From contig NZ_JBOFQF010000031.1 in assembly GCF_051660745.1 (NCBI RefSeq), positions 1-64,000 of the forward strand: 64,000 nt of DNA, in the 5' to 3' direction. A program made the position numbers and the translations under genes. The notes beneath the pieces were generated by a model. It worked only from the letters and a program-made list of their open reading frames with translations, was not told the origin of the DNA and searched no databases. Below, piece after piece: positions 51,291 to 58,593 of the stretch. The DNA is from Segniliparus sp051660745 (GTDB lineage Bacteria > Actinomycetota > Actinomycetes > Mycobacteriales > Mycobacteriaceae). Numbering within the stretch: the stretch's first letter is position 1; each line of letters opens with the position of its first letter.

Positions 51291-53099
51291 TCAGCGGACG
51301 GCGCGGTTGACGGCGGAGACCACCGCTCGCAGCGAGGCGGTGGTGATCGACGTGGCGACCCCGACCCCCCACACCGTCGCGCCGTCCACCCGGCATTCGA
51401 CATATGCGACGGCCTGGGCGTCCGTGCCCGAGGTCAGCGCGTGCTCGGAGTAGTCCAGCACCGAGACCTCGACCCCGAGCCCGGACAAAGCGTTCGCGAA
51501 CGCGTCGAGCGGGCCGTTGCCCGAGCCCTTGATCTCCCGCTCGGCCCCGTGGAACTTCACGACGGCGGTGAGCTGGTCCACGCCGTCGTCGGTCGAGGCC
51601 GCCTGGATGTCCTGGCTCATCCGCTCCAGCGGGCGCTCGAACCGGAAGTACTCCTCGACGAACAGGTCCCACAGCTCCTTCGAGGTCAGCTCGCCGCCCT
51701 CGGAGTCCGCGACCGCCTGCACCGCGCGGGAGAACTCGACCTGCAGCCGCCTCGGCAACGCCATGCCGTGGTCGTGCTTGAGGATGTACGCCACCCCGCC
51801 CTTGCCGGACTGGGAGTTCACCCGGATCACCGCCTCGTAGTTGCGGCCGACGTCCTTCGGGTCGATCGGGAGGTAGGGCACCTCCCACAGCGCGTCCGCG
51901 ACCGCGATCCCCTGCGCGGCGGCCGAGGCGGCCAGCGCGTCCATGCCCTTGTTGATGGCGTCCTGGTGGCTGCCGGAGAACGCGGTGTACACCAGGTCGC
52001 CGCCGTAGGGGTGGCGCTCCGGCACGGGCATCTGGTTGCAGTACTCCACCGTGCGGCGGATCGAGTCGATGTCCGAGAAATCGATCTGCGGGTCGACGCC
52101 CTGGGTGAGCAGGTTCAGCCCCAACGTCACCAGGCACACGTTGCCGGTGCGCTCGCCGTTGCCGAACAGGCATCCCTCGATCCGGTCCGCTCCGGCCAGG
52201 TACCCGAACTCGGCGGCCGCGACGCCCTCGCCCCGGTCGTTGTGCGGATGCACGGACAGAATGATCGAGTCGCGCCGCGCGAGGTTGCGGTGCATCCATT
52301 CGATGGAGTCCGCGTAGACGTTCGGGGCGGCCATCTCCACGGTCGCGGGCAGGTTCAAGATGATCGGGCTCTGCGGGGTCGGGTCGATCACCTCGACCAC
52401 CGCGTCGCAGATCTCCTTGGCGAAGGACAGCTCGGTGCCGGTGTAGGACTCGGGCGAGTACTGGAAGCGCCAGTTGGTGTCCGGGTACTTCTTCGCCTCT
52501 TCGAGCACCAGCCGCGCCGCGTCGGTCGCGATCTTCACGATCGCGGGCTTGTCCGCCTTGAACACGACCCGGCGCTGCAGGACCGAAGTCGAGTTGTAGA
52601 AGTGCACGATCACGTTCTTCGCGCCCGCGCACGCCTCGAACGTCCGCGGCATCAGGTCGGCGCGGCACTGCACGAGCACCTGGATCGTCACGTCGTCCGG
52701 GATCGCGCCGTCCTCGACGATCTCGCGAAGGAAGTCGTAGTCCGTCTGGCTCGCGGCGGGGAAGCCGACCTCGATCTCCTTGTACCCCATCGCCACCAGC
52801 AGGTCGAACATGCGGCGCTTTCGGGCGGGGCTCATCGGGTCGACCAGCGCCTGGTTCCCGTCGCGCAGGTCGACCGCGCACCACAGCGGAGCCCGCTCGA
52901 AGTCCTTGTCCGGCCACGTGCGGTCGGGCAGGCTGATCCGCTCGACCTCGGCGGCGAAGCCGCGGTACCGGTGCACCGGCATCGCCGATCCGCGCTGCGG
53001 GTTGAAAGCGGGCTGGCCCGCCGAGCGGGGCCCGTCGGGAGTGGTCGCGGGCCGGGGCGAATACTGCGCGTCTGCCGAGCGCGCGGGGGTGGTCGTCAT
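51291..53099 (-). CDS. leuA: 2-isopropylmalate synthase
   Basis: A 602-residue enzyme condensing acetyl-CoA with 2-ketoisovalerate, the first committed leucine step. Its TIM-barrel has CAVDLRDGNQAL, EVGFPAAS, VHPHNDRGEG and the HxH metal ligands, followed by a C-terminal LeuA regulatory domain (about 470-602) that binds leucine. The length fits the long mycobacterial form, but no repeat tract is seen. The start at 53099 has GGAGAG upstream. A leader peptide and attenuator precede it. Confidence 0.96.
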   Translation of the reverse strand: MTTTPARSADAQYSPRPATTPDGPRSAGQPAFNPQRGSAMPVHRYRGFAAEVERISLPDRTWPDKDFERAPLWCAVDLRDGNQALVDPMSPARKRRMFDLLVAMGYKEIEVGFPAASQTDYDFLREIVEDGAIPDDVTIQVLVQCRADLMPRTFEACAGAKNVIVHFYNSTSVLQRRVVFKADKPAIVKIATDAARLVLEEAKKYPDTNWRFQYSPESYTGTELSFAKEICDAVVEVIDPTPQSPIILNLPATVEMAAPNVYADSIEWMHRNLARRDSIILSVHPHNDRGEGVAAAEFGYLAGADRIEGCLFGNGERTGNVCLVTLGLNLLTQGVDPQIDFSDIDSIRRTVEYCNQMPVPERHPYGGDLVYTAFSGSHQDAINKGMDALAASAAAQGIAVADALWEVPYLPIDPKDVGRNYEAVIRVNSQSGKGGVAYILKHDHGMALPRRLQVEFSRAVQAVADSEGGELTSKELWDLFVEEYFRFERPLERMSQDIQAASTDDGVDQLTAVVKFHGAEREIKGSGNGPLDAFANALSGLGVEVSVLDYSEHALTSGTDAQAVAYVECRVDGATVWGVGVATSITTASLRAVVSAVNRAVR

Positions 53100-53228
53100 A
53101 ATGTGCTCTCCAAATAGCGGTTTCGAAGCTGAATCTTCAACGGTGCTCGATCTGCACGCATGCGGCGCGATCGTTCGCAGCTGTGCTCATACGCAGAAAT
53201 AATAGGTTCGGCGACCAGCGCGGAATCC

Positions 53229-53280
53229 CCGTGCCAGGCAGCTGGTCAGCTAGGGAGTGTTTCCCGAAAACCTGGCACGG
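53229..53280 (-). promoter_or_regulatory. leuA attenuator hairpin
   Basis: CCGTGCCAGG (53229-53238 on the plus strand) pairs with CCTGGCACGG (53271-53280). Its upstream arm lies within the leader peptide codons just after the Leu run, and a smaller hairpin (GGGA/TCCC) overlaps the leader stop. Ribosome stalling at the Leu codons would change which hairpin forms. Confidence 0.6.
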
Positions 53281-53306
53281 CGGAGAAGGAGGAGCGCGCG
53301 CGACAT
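53250..53306 (-). CDS. leuA leader peptide with four consecutive Leu codons
   Basis: An 18-residue peptide MSRALLLLRRARFSGNTP encoded by ATG at 53306 to TAG at 53250-53252. The Leu run uses CTC CTC CTT CTC. A TATAGT hexamer ends 8 nt before the ATG, so the transcript probably begins at or next to the start codon. Leader peptides with Leu runs upstream of leuA are known in other actinobacteria as transcription attenuators responding to leucyl-tRNA charging. Confidence 0.75.
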   Translation of the reverse strand: MSRALLLLRRARFSGNTP

Positions 53307-53313
53307 CTTCTCC

Positions 53314-53319
53314 ACTATA
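53314..53319 (-). promoter_or_regulatory. -10 element for the leuA leader transcript
   Basis: TATAGT on the minus strand, 7 nt before the leader ATG at 53306. No convincing -35 was found at the expected distance. Between this site and the esterase start at 53507 no other gene is seen. Confidence 0.45.
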
Positions 53320-53506
53320 TCCGAACCGGCTTCGAGCCCCTAATCCAGGCCGGGCGGAGCGGCAGCAGGCCAGACGGCAACGATGTGACGTCTCTCTCAT
53401 AACAAGGCCCGCACCCCGGAAGAAAACCTGCGTAAACCACGTTTACACTCATGTAACCTCCAGGTAAACAACCACGGGAGGGGTATCGGGTTATGGAGGT
53501 AGAGGC

Positions 53507-54616
53507 ATGACAATAGCGGTTCCAGAAAGGCCTCGTGGGCAGCACAAAGCCCAACCGGGCGGGCACAGCGCCCAACCGAACGGACACCCCGTCTCGATAC
53601 TCGGGCAAGGCGCCAGGAGCAGCGTCCCCGGCGCGCCAGGCGCGGCGGCGCTGGACAGGTTCGGCCCGCCGACCCTTCCGGCCTCGGCCGTCGCCGGGGC
53701 CACGCGAGTCGCGGTCAAGCCGGTGCTCAGCCTCGCGGCGGGCATCGCCGAGCTGACCTGGGGCCGCTCGCGCAAGCTCGCCAAGCTCGGCTGGCCGCTG
53801 TGGATGATCGACCAGGCCGCAGACATGCTGTTGCCGCCCGCGAGGGGCGTGCGCCGGACCAGCCTGCGGCTGCGCGGGGTGCCGGTGGAGCTCGAAACCG
53901 CCGAACGGCGCAAGAAGGGGCATGCCGGGCCCGACATCTTGTTCTTCCACGGCGGCGGGTTCATCCTCGGCGGCTTCGGCACGCACCGCAGGCTGGGCGG
54001 CGCGCTCGCCAAAACCATCGGCGGCGACTGTTACCTGGTCAAATACCGCAAGCTCCCACAAGTCTCCTTCTCCGAGCTGCGCGCCGACGGGCTCGCCGCG
54101 TACCAAGGCCTCCTGGACCGGGGCGCGGACCCTTCGCGGGTGATCGTCATGGGCGACTCGGCGGGCGGGTACCTCGCCCTCGCGACCGTGCAGGCCGCGC
54201 GTGACGCGGGCCTGCCCGCGCCCGCGGGCCTGGTGCTGCTCTCGCCGTGGCTGGACTTCGACGAGCGCAGGCTGGTGCGCGACGGCGCCCGCGATCCCTT
54301 CATCCCGAGCCAATGGCCCGTGCTCATCGCGCGGACGCTGGTCCTCGCGGGCGAGCCGGACCAGGCGCACAGCCCGATCGACCGCCAGCTCGACGATCTC
54401 CCCCCGACGCTGATCCAGGTCGGCTCCTCCGAGTTCCTCTACCCCGACTCCGCCCGGCTGGCGGACGCACTCGCGAAAGCGGGGGTCGACGTCCGGATGC
54501 AGGTCTGGGAGGGGCAGATCCACGATTTCCAGATGACCGCCGACGTGAACCCCGACGCCCGCGCCGCCATCAAGCAGATCTCGGCCTTCGCCCACGAGGT
54601 CGCGGCGGCGACATAG
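53507..54616 (+). CDS. HSL-family esterase/lipase, paralogue 1 of 3
   Basis: A 369-residue alpha/beta hydrolase of the hormone-sensitive-lipase group (mycobacterial Lip type). Oxyanion HGGGFILGG, nucleophile elbow MGDSAGGYL, acid in SSEFLYPDSARLADAL and His in GQIHDFQMTADVNPDARAAI. The N-terminal 100 residues are Pro/Gly-rich and then helical. No signal peptide. It is the first of three tandem genes sharing all these landmarks, probably the result of tandem duplication. Confidence 0.88.
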   Translation: MTIAVPERPRGQHKAQPGGHSAQPNGHPVSILGQGARSSVPGAPGAAALDRFGPPTLPASAVAGATRVAVKPVLSLAAGIAELTWGRSRKLAKLGWPLWMIDQAADMLLPPARGVRRTSLRLRGVPVELETAERRKKGHAGPDILFFHGGGFILGGFGTHRRLGGALAKTIGGDCYLVKYRKLPQVSFSELRADGLAAYQGLLDRGADPSRVIVMGDSAGGYLALATVQAARDAGLPAPAGLVLLSPWLDFDERRLVRDGARDPFIPSQWPVLIARTLVLAGEPDQAHSPIDRQLDDLPPTLIQVGSSEFLYPDSARLADALAKAGVDVRMQVWEGQIHDFQMTADVNPDARAAIKQISAFAHEVAAAT

Positions 54617-54666
54617 GGGGACGCCTGCGCGCGCCGGACTGTGAGCTATCGCATAATATCGACGTC

Positions 54667-55689
54667 GTGAGCAGCGAGCAACCCTTCGCCGAACGACTCG
54701 GCACCGAGCGATTCACCTCGCCGAGCTGGGCCGCGAGGGTCGAGAACGCCATCGGCCTCCTGGTCGTCAAGCCGTTCATCTGGGCCTCGGCCTTTGCCGC
54801 CGACCTCTTGCGCGAATGGGCCCCCGCGCCGCTGAGCACGATCTCCCCGCACCCGATCTGGCGGCGCGCGGGCAACGGCCTGACCCGCCTGACGCTTTCC
54901 GCGCCCGAGGGCGTCGCCGTCAGCCGGGCGAAGATCCGGGGCGTCGACGTGGAACGGCTCGCCCCGAAGGCGCGCGCCGAAGCCGTCGTCCTCTATTTCC
55001 ACGGCGGCGGCTTCGTCATCGGCGGCCCGTCCTCGCACCGGCTGCTGACCGGGCGCCTCGCCCTCGAATCGGGCGCGACCGTCCTCGTCCCCGACTACCG
55101 CAAACCTCCCCAGACCCCGTTCACCAGGATCGTCGACGACTGCCTCGCCGTCTACCGCCAGCTCCTCGCGGACGGGACCGACCCGAGGAGGATCGTCTTC
55201 GCGGGCGACTCGGCGGGCGGATACCTGACCGTCGCCGTCGCGCAGGCGGCGCGGGCCGCCGGGCTGCCGCTCCCCGCCGGGCTCGTCCCGCTCGCCCCCT
55301 GGCTCGACCTGCGCAAGGCGATCAATCCCGTCGGGACACGCACGGAGTACCTCATTCCCTTGCGCTGGACGAAGAGCGTCGTGGCCCAGCTCGTCGCGCC
55401 GCACGGACCGGAGGCGCTCGCCAGCCCGACCGACCGCGACCTCGCCGGGCTGCCGCCGACGCTGGTCCAAGTCAGCTCGGCGGAAGTCCTGTACCCGGAG
55501 GCCGTCCGGCTCGCGGAAGCCCTCGCGGCGGCGGCGGTCCCGGTGCGGCTGCAGGTGTGGGACGGCGTGATGCACGTCTTCCAGCTCGCGGGCGGCCTCG
55601 TGCCGGAGTCGCGGCAGGCGATCGCCAGCATCGCCGAGTTCGTCCGGACCACGACCGCCCCTGCCCAGAAAGCGAGCGCCCATGCCTGA
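54667..55689 (+). CDS. HSL-family esterase/lipase, paralogue 2 of 3
   Basis: A 340-residue paralogue with HGGGFVIGG, FAGDSAGGYL, SSAEVLYPEAVRLAEAL and VMHVFQLAGG. The GTG at 54667 gives MSSEQPFAERLG; the frame is open further upstream, inside the previous gene. The stop overlaps the next gene by 8 bp, so translation is coupled with paralogue 3. The probable role is hydrolysis of short- to medium-chain esters of host or storage lipids, inferred from the family only. Confidence 0.88.
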   Translation: MSSEQPFAERLGTERFTSPSWAARVENAIGLLVVKPFIWASAFAADLLREWAPAPLSTISPHPIWRRAGNGLTRLTLSAPEGVAVSRAKIRGVDVERLAPKARAEAVVLYFHGGGFVIGGPSSHRLLTGRLALESGATVLVPDYRKPPQTPFTRIVDDCLAVYRQLLADGTDPRRIVFAGDSAGGYLTVAVAQAARAAGLPLPAGLVPLAPWLDLRKAINPVGTRTEYLIPLRWTKSVVAQLVAPHGPEALASPTDRDLAGLPPTLVQVSSAEVLYPEAVRLAEALAAAAVPVRLQVWDGVMHVFQLAGGLVPESRQAIASIAEFVRTTTAPAQKASAHA

Positions 55690-56695
55690 GGCCAACCCCC
55701 GCGTCGAACGATTCGGGCCGCCGAGCGGACCGGCGAAGCTCATCGGCCTCGTGCTGCGCCGTGGCCTGAAACCCCTCTCCTCACTGGGCCTTGCGTTCCT
55801 AGTCTTTCTCGAAGAATGGACCCCCCTCGGGAAACGGGCGCAGCTGTGGCACGCACCCGTGCGCCGCGCGCTCAACGTGGCCGTGTCGCGGACGCCCGCG
55901 CCGAGAGGCGTGTCCTGGTCGAAGCTCGTCCTGAGCGGAGTCCCGGTGGAGCGAAGCGCGCCGAACCCGCAGAGCGACACGGCCGTGCTGTACCTCCACG
56001 GCGGCGCGTTCGTCGTCTGCGGCCCCGGGACGCACCGCAGGCTCGCCGGGACGCTCGCCCAAGACTCCGGGGCGACCGTCTTCTCCATCGACTACCGGAT
56101 GCCGCCGCAGATCCCGTTCACCGAGATCACGGGCGACTGCCTCGCCGTCTACCGCCAGCTCCTCGCGGACGGCTACGCGCCGGGGCGGATCGTCGTCGCG
56201 GGCGACTCCGCAGGCGGCTACCTGACCATCGCCACCGCCCAGGCCATCCGCGCGGCCGGACTCCCCCTCCCCGCCGGGCTCGTGGCCATCGCCCCCTGGC
56301 TCAACCTGCGCCGATCGCTGCGCGGAGAGCGGGTCGCGAGCGAAGCGCTGATCCCGTGGCGGCAGCTGCAACTCGTCGTCCAGCAGTTCGTCGCCCCGCT
56401 CGGGCCCGAGGCTCTCGCAAATCCCGCCGACCGGGATCTTGCCGGGCTGCCGCCGGTCTTGGTCCAGGCCAGCTCGACAGAGCTCCTCTTCCCCGACGCC
56501 CAGCATCTCGCGGCCAAACTGGCCGAGGCTGGCGTGCCGACGACGTTCGAAGTCTGGGAAGGGCAGATCCACGTTTTCCAGGTCGCCGTCGACATCAACC
56601 CCGACGCCCGGCGGGCGGTCCGCAACGCCGCCGAGTTCGTGCGCCGCACGACCGGGGCCGCCGTCCCCTCCGCGCAACCGGAAACCGCGCGCTAA
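55682..56695 (+). CDS. HSL-family esterase/lipase, paralogue 3 of 3
   Basis: A 337-residue paralogue with LHGGAFVVCG (third Gly of the oxyanion motif replaced by Ala), VAGDSAGGYL, SSTELLFPDAQHLAAKL and GQIHVFQVAVDINPDARRAV. It is closer in length to paralogue 2 than to paralogue 1 and overlaps it by 8 bp. The Ala substitution may change substrate range. Confidence 0.88.
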   Translation: MPEANPRVERFGPPSGPAKLIGLVLRRGLKPLSSLGLAFLVFLEEWTPLGKRAQLWHAPVRRALNVAVSRTPAPRGVSWSKLVLSGVPVERSAPNPQSDTAVLYLHGGAFVVCGPGTHRRLAGTLAQDSGATVFSIDYRMPPQIPFTEITGDCLAVYRQLLADGYAPGRIVVAGDSAGGYLTIATAQAIRAAGLPLPAGLVAIAPWLNLRRSLRGERVASEALIPWRQLQLVVQQFVAPLGPEALANPADRDLAGLPPVLVQASSTELLFPDAQHLAAKLAEAGVPTTFEVWEGQIHVFQVAVDINPDARRAVRNAAEFVRRTTGAAVPSAQPETAR

Positions 56696-56787
56696 AGCAT
56701 GCCTCGATCCGCATACTTGTCCTTCATATAGTCGTATGCTAATTTATGCACGTAATTGTTCCGACTCAACGATGAGAGGAAGCGACC

Positions 56788-56937
56788 ATGAGCGCTCCGC
56801 ATGATGTCCACACCGAGCACGAGCACCTCCACGGCCCGGATTGCGGCCACGAGACCGTCGAGCACGACGGCCACGTCGACTACCTGCACGACGGCCATCG
56901 CCACCACCCCCACGGCGACCATTACGACGAGCACTAA
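56788..56937 (+). CDS. tiny His-rich putative metal-binding protein
   Basis: A 49-residue protein starting MSAPHDVHTEHEHLHGP, with about one third His plus many Asp/Glu and a single Cys (DCGHE). Regular HxH and HGH units suggest zinc, nickel or copper binding. AGAGGAAG lies upstream. Small His-rich proteins of this kind occur in actinobacteria near zinc-uptake genes, but no Zur-controlled transporter is adjacent here, so function is inferred from composition. The AT-rich 90 bp before it could hold its promoter. Confidence 0.7.
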   Translation: MSAPHDVHTEHEHLHGPDCGHETVEHDGHVDYLHDGHRHHPHGDHYDEH

Positions 56938-56943
56938 AGAGAA

Positions 56944-57546
56944 CTAGAAGCGCTCGCCCCATTTTCCGGCGAACGCCACGTCCGACAGCGGCAGGCGCTT
57001 GCGCGGCGCGTTCTCCTTGGCCACAAGCCCTGGATCCGCGCCCGCGAGCCCTGCCCCGTCGAAGCCGACCGCGACCACGGCCCATGGCTCGAATCCTGCC
57101 GGGAAGCCGAAAACCGCTTTCGCGACCGCCTTGTCGAATCCGGCCATCGGGTGCGCGACCAACCCGTCCGCGACCGCCTGGAGAATGAACTGGCCGAGCG
57201 CGAGGCCGAGGTCCACCGGAGCGTACGCGATTTCGTCGGGATCGCCCGCAGCAGTCGCGGCGAACAGCACCAATGCTCCCGCCGCAGGCGCCCAAGACTG
57301 ATTACCCCGGCTCAAAAGCCCTCGGAGCTTCCCGAACGTCTCATCCGGCCCGTCTGGACCGCGCAGTCCGACGATGAATCGCACCGGCTGGCGCTTGCCC
57401 CAGGTCGGGGCCCATCTCGCGGCTTCGAGGAGCGTCGTCACCTGGTCGCGTCCCACGAGCCCGGCAGGGTCGAGCAAACGCCCGGAGCGCCTCGCCGCGA
57501 TCATCGGATGCAGCCGCGCCGCAGCCTCCGCGAAGTCGTCCGCCAT
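56944..57546 (-). CDS. nitroreductase-family oxidoreductase
   Basis: A 200-residue FMN-dependent enzyme: ARRSGRLLDPAGLV and LLEAARWAPTWGKRQPVRFIVG near the N-terminus, LGLALGQFILQAVADGLVAHPMAGFD in the middle and a basic C-terminus (KENAPRKRLPLSDVAF). The family reduces nitro compounds, quinones or flavins with NAD(P)H. It converges on the His-rich gene, with 6 bp between stops. Confidence 0.85.
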   Translation of the reverse strand: MADDFAEAAARLHPMIAARRSGRLLDPAGLVGRDQVTTLLEAARWAPTWGKRQPVRFIVGLRGPDGPDETFGKLRGLLSRGNQSWAPAAGALVLFAATAAGDPDEIAYAPVDLGLALGQFILQAVADGLVAHPMAGFDKAVAKAVFGFPAGFEPWAVVAVGFDGAGLAGADPGLVAKENAPRKRLPLSDVAFAGKWGERF

Positions 57547-57555
57547 ATGTCGAGC

Positions 57556-58041
57556 CTACTGGCTCGCCGAGCCTATGTGTTGGTCCACCTCGGCCCGCAG
57601 CGCGCGAATCGAGTCCAACGCGTATTGCCCGTCGATCGCGGAGATCGCCATCGTGGGGACGAACTCGTCGTCCGGGATGTCCACCCTCGCCCACGGCGAG
57701 GACTCCGGGAACGAGACAGAGACGACCTGCCCCCAAGGAACCAGCTTCTCGGCGAAGAGGTTGCGCACGCCCAACCCCTCGTCGAGCACCCGGAGCCTCG
57801 GCCGGGCGAACAGCAGGGCGAGCCCGCCGAAGATCAGTCCGAGCAGCACCAACGCCACCTGGTCGGACACCCGGAAATACACCCCGGTCGCCGCAATCCG
57901 CAGCAGCACGCCGATAGTCGTGTGGATCGCCACGAGGATCACCGCGACGATCCACGCGTACACACGCATTTTCCTCGGCCGAATGACCAACGGCTGGCTC
58001 AGGCGGCGATCTCCGGCGTTATCGGCTCCTCGTGTACCCAT
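57556..58041 (-). CDS. PH-domain membrane protein of the rib cluster
   Basis: A protein of about 161 residues with two transmembrane helices (YAWIVAVILVAIHTTIGVLL and VALVLLGLIFGGLALLFA) followed by a bacterial PH-like domain (LRVLDEGLGVRNLFAEKLVPWGQVVSVSFP). It corresponds to the Rv1417 type that follows ribH in mycobacteria. The conserved start segment LSQPLVIRPRKMR requires a start within repeat copy 3. The best candidate is ATG 58041 with GGAGGCGGA 1 nt upstream; 57969 is a shorter alternative. Confidence 0.7.
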   Translation of the reverse strand: MGTRGADNAGDRRLSQPLVIRPRKMRVYAWIVAVILVAIHTTIGVLLRIAATGVYFRVSDQVALVLLGLIFGGLALLFARPRLRVLDEGLGVRNLFAEKLVPWGQVVSVSFPESSPWARVDIPDDEFVPTMAISAIDGQYALDSIRALRAEVDQHIGSASQ

Positions 58042-58091
58042 TCCGCCTCCGTACACGTCGTCGCCTGCTGTCTTGGATCTCATCCGCCTGA
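57999..58091 (-). repeat. dispersed structured repeat, copy 3
   Basis: 93 bp on the minus strand: outer stem TCAGGCGG with CCGCCTGA (58084-58091 and 57999-58006 on plus), inner stem CGTGTAC with GTACACG (58051-58057 and 58031-58037), and a 13-nt loop. Arm lengths equal those of copies 1 and 2; only the loop is shorter. It follows the ribH stop and contains the likely start of the PH-domain gene. Confidence 0.85.
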
Positions 58092-58113
58092 TCCCAGCCG
58101 GGAAATACTGTGC

Positions 58114-58593
58114 TCATGCCGAACGCAGCCGCCGCAACGCGAGCGCCGTGTTGATCGCCGCAGCGGCGGCCTCCCCGCCCTTGTCCTCCGCAGAATCCGG
58201 CAGTCCGGCGCGGTCCACCGCCTGCTCGCGGTTCTCGGTGGTCAGGACTCCGTGGGTGATCGGCGTGCGGGAGTCGAGGCTCGCGCGCAAAAGCCCCTGC
58301 GCCACCGTCTGCCACACGTAGTCGAAGTGGGCCGTGTCGCCGCGCACGACGACGCCGAGCGCGACGACCGCGTCGTTGCTCTCGGCCAGCTCCTGCGCGA
58401 GGATCGGGAGCTCCAATGCGCCAGCGGCCCGGACCACCTCCGTCTTCACCTGCGCCCGATCGGCCACCCGCAACGCGCCCGCAAGGAGCGCCTCCACGAT
58501 GTCCGCGTGCCAATCCGACGCGACGATCCCGATGGTGAGCCCGGACGCGTCGCCGCTCAAGGCCAGCCCCGGCGCGTGCTCGCCCGCGCTCAC
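58114..58593 (-). CDS. ribH: 6,7-dimethyl-8-ribityllumazine synthase
   Basis: A 159-residue enzyme, penultimate step of riboflavin synthesis. Substrate segments IVASDWHADIVEALLAGA, VRAAGALELPILAQEL, ALGVVVRGDTAHFDYV (catalytic His) and PITHGVLTTENREQAVDRAG. It overlaps ribBA by 4 bp and is followed by repeat copy 3. Confidence 0.96.
   Translation of the reverse strand: MSAGEHAPGLALSGDASGLTIGIVASDWHADIVEALLAGALRVADRAQVKTEVVRAAGALELPILAQELAESNDAVVALGVVVRGDTAHFDYVWQTVAQGLLRASLDSRTPITHGVLTTENREQAVDRAGLPDSAEDKGGEAAAAAINTALALRRLRSA

Noticed and set aside
53100..53290. T-box riboswitch upstream of leuA
   Set aside because: A stem and GGCACGGGGATTCCGCG were considered, but the T-box AGGGTGGNACCGCG core is absent while a Leu-run leader peptide is present.
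53137..53400. 87-residue minus-strand frame over the leuA leader
   Set aside because: It is in a different frame from the Leu-run leader peptide and shows no domain; the 18-codon leader explains the region better.
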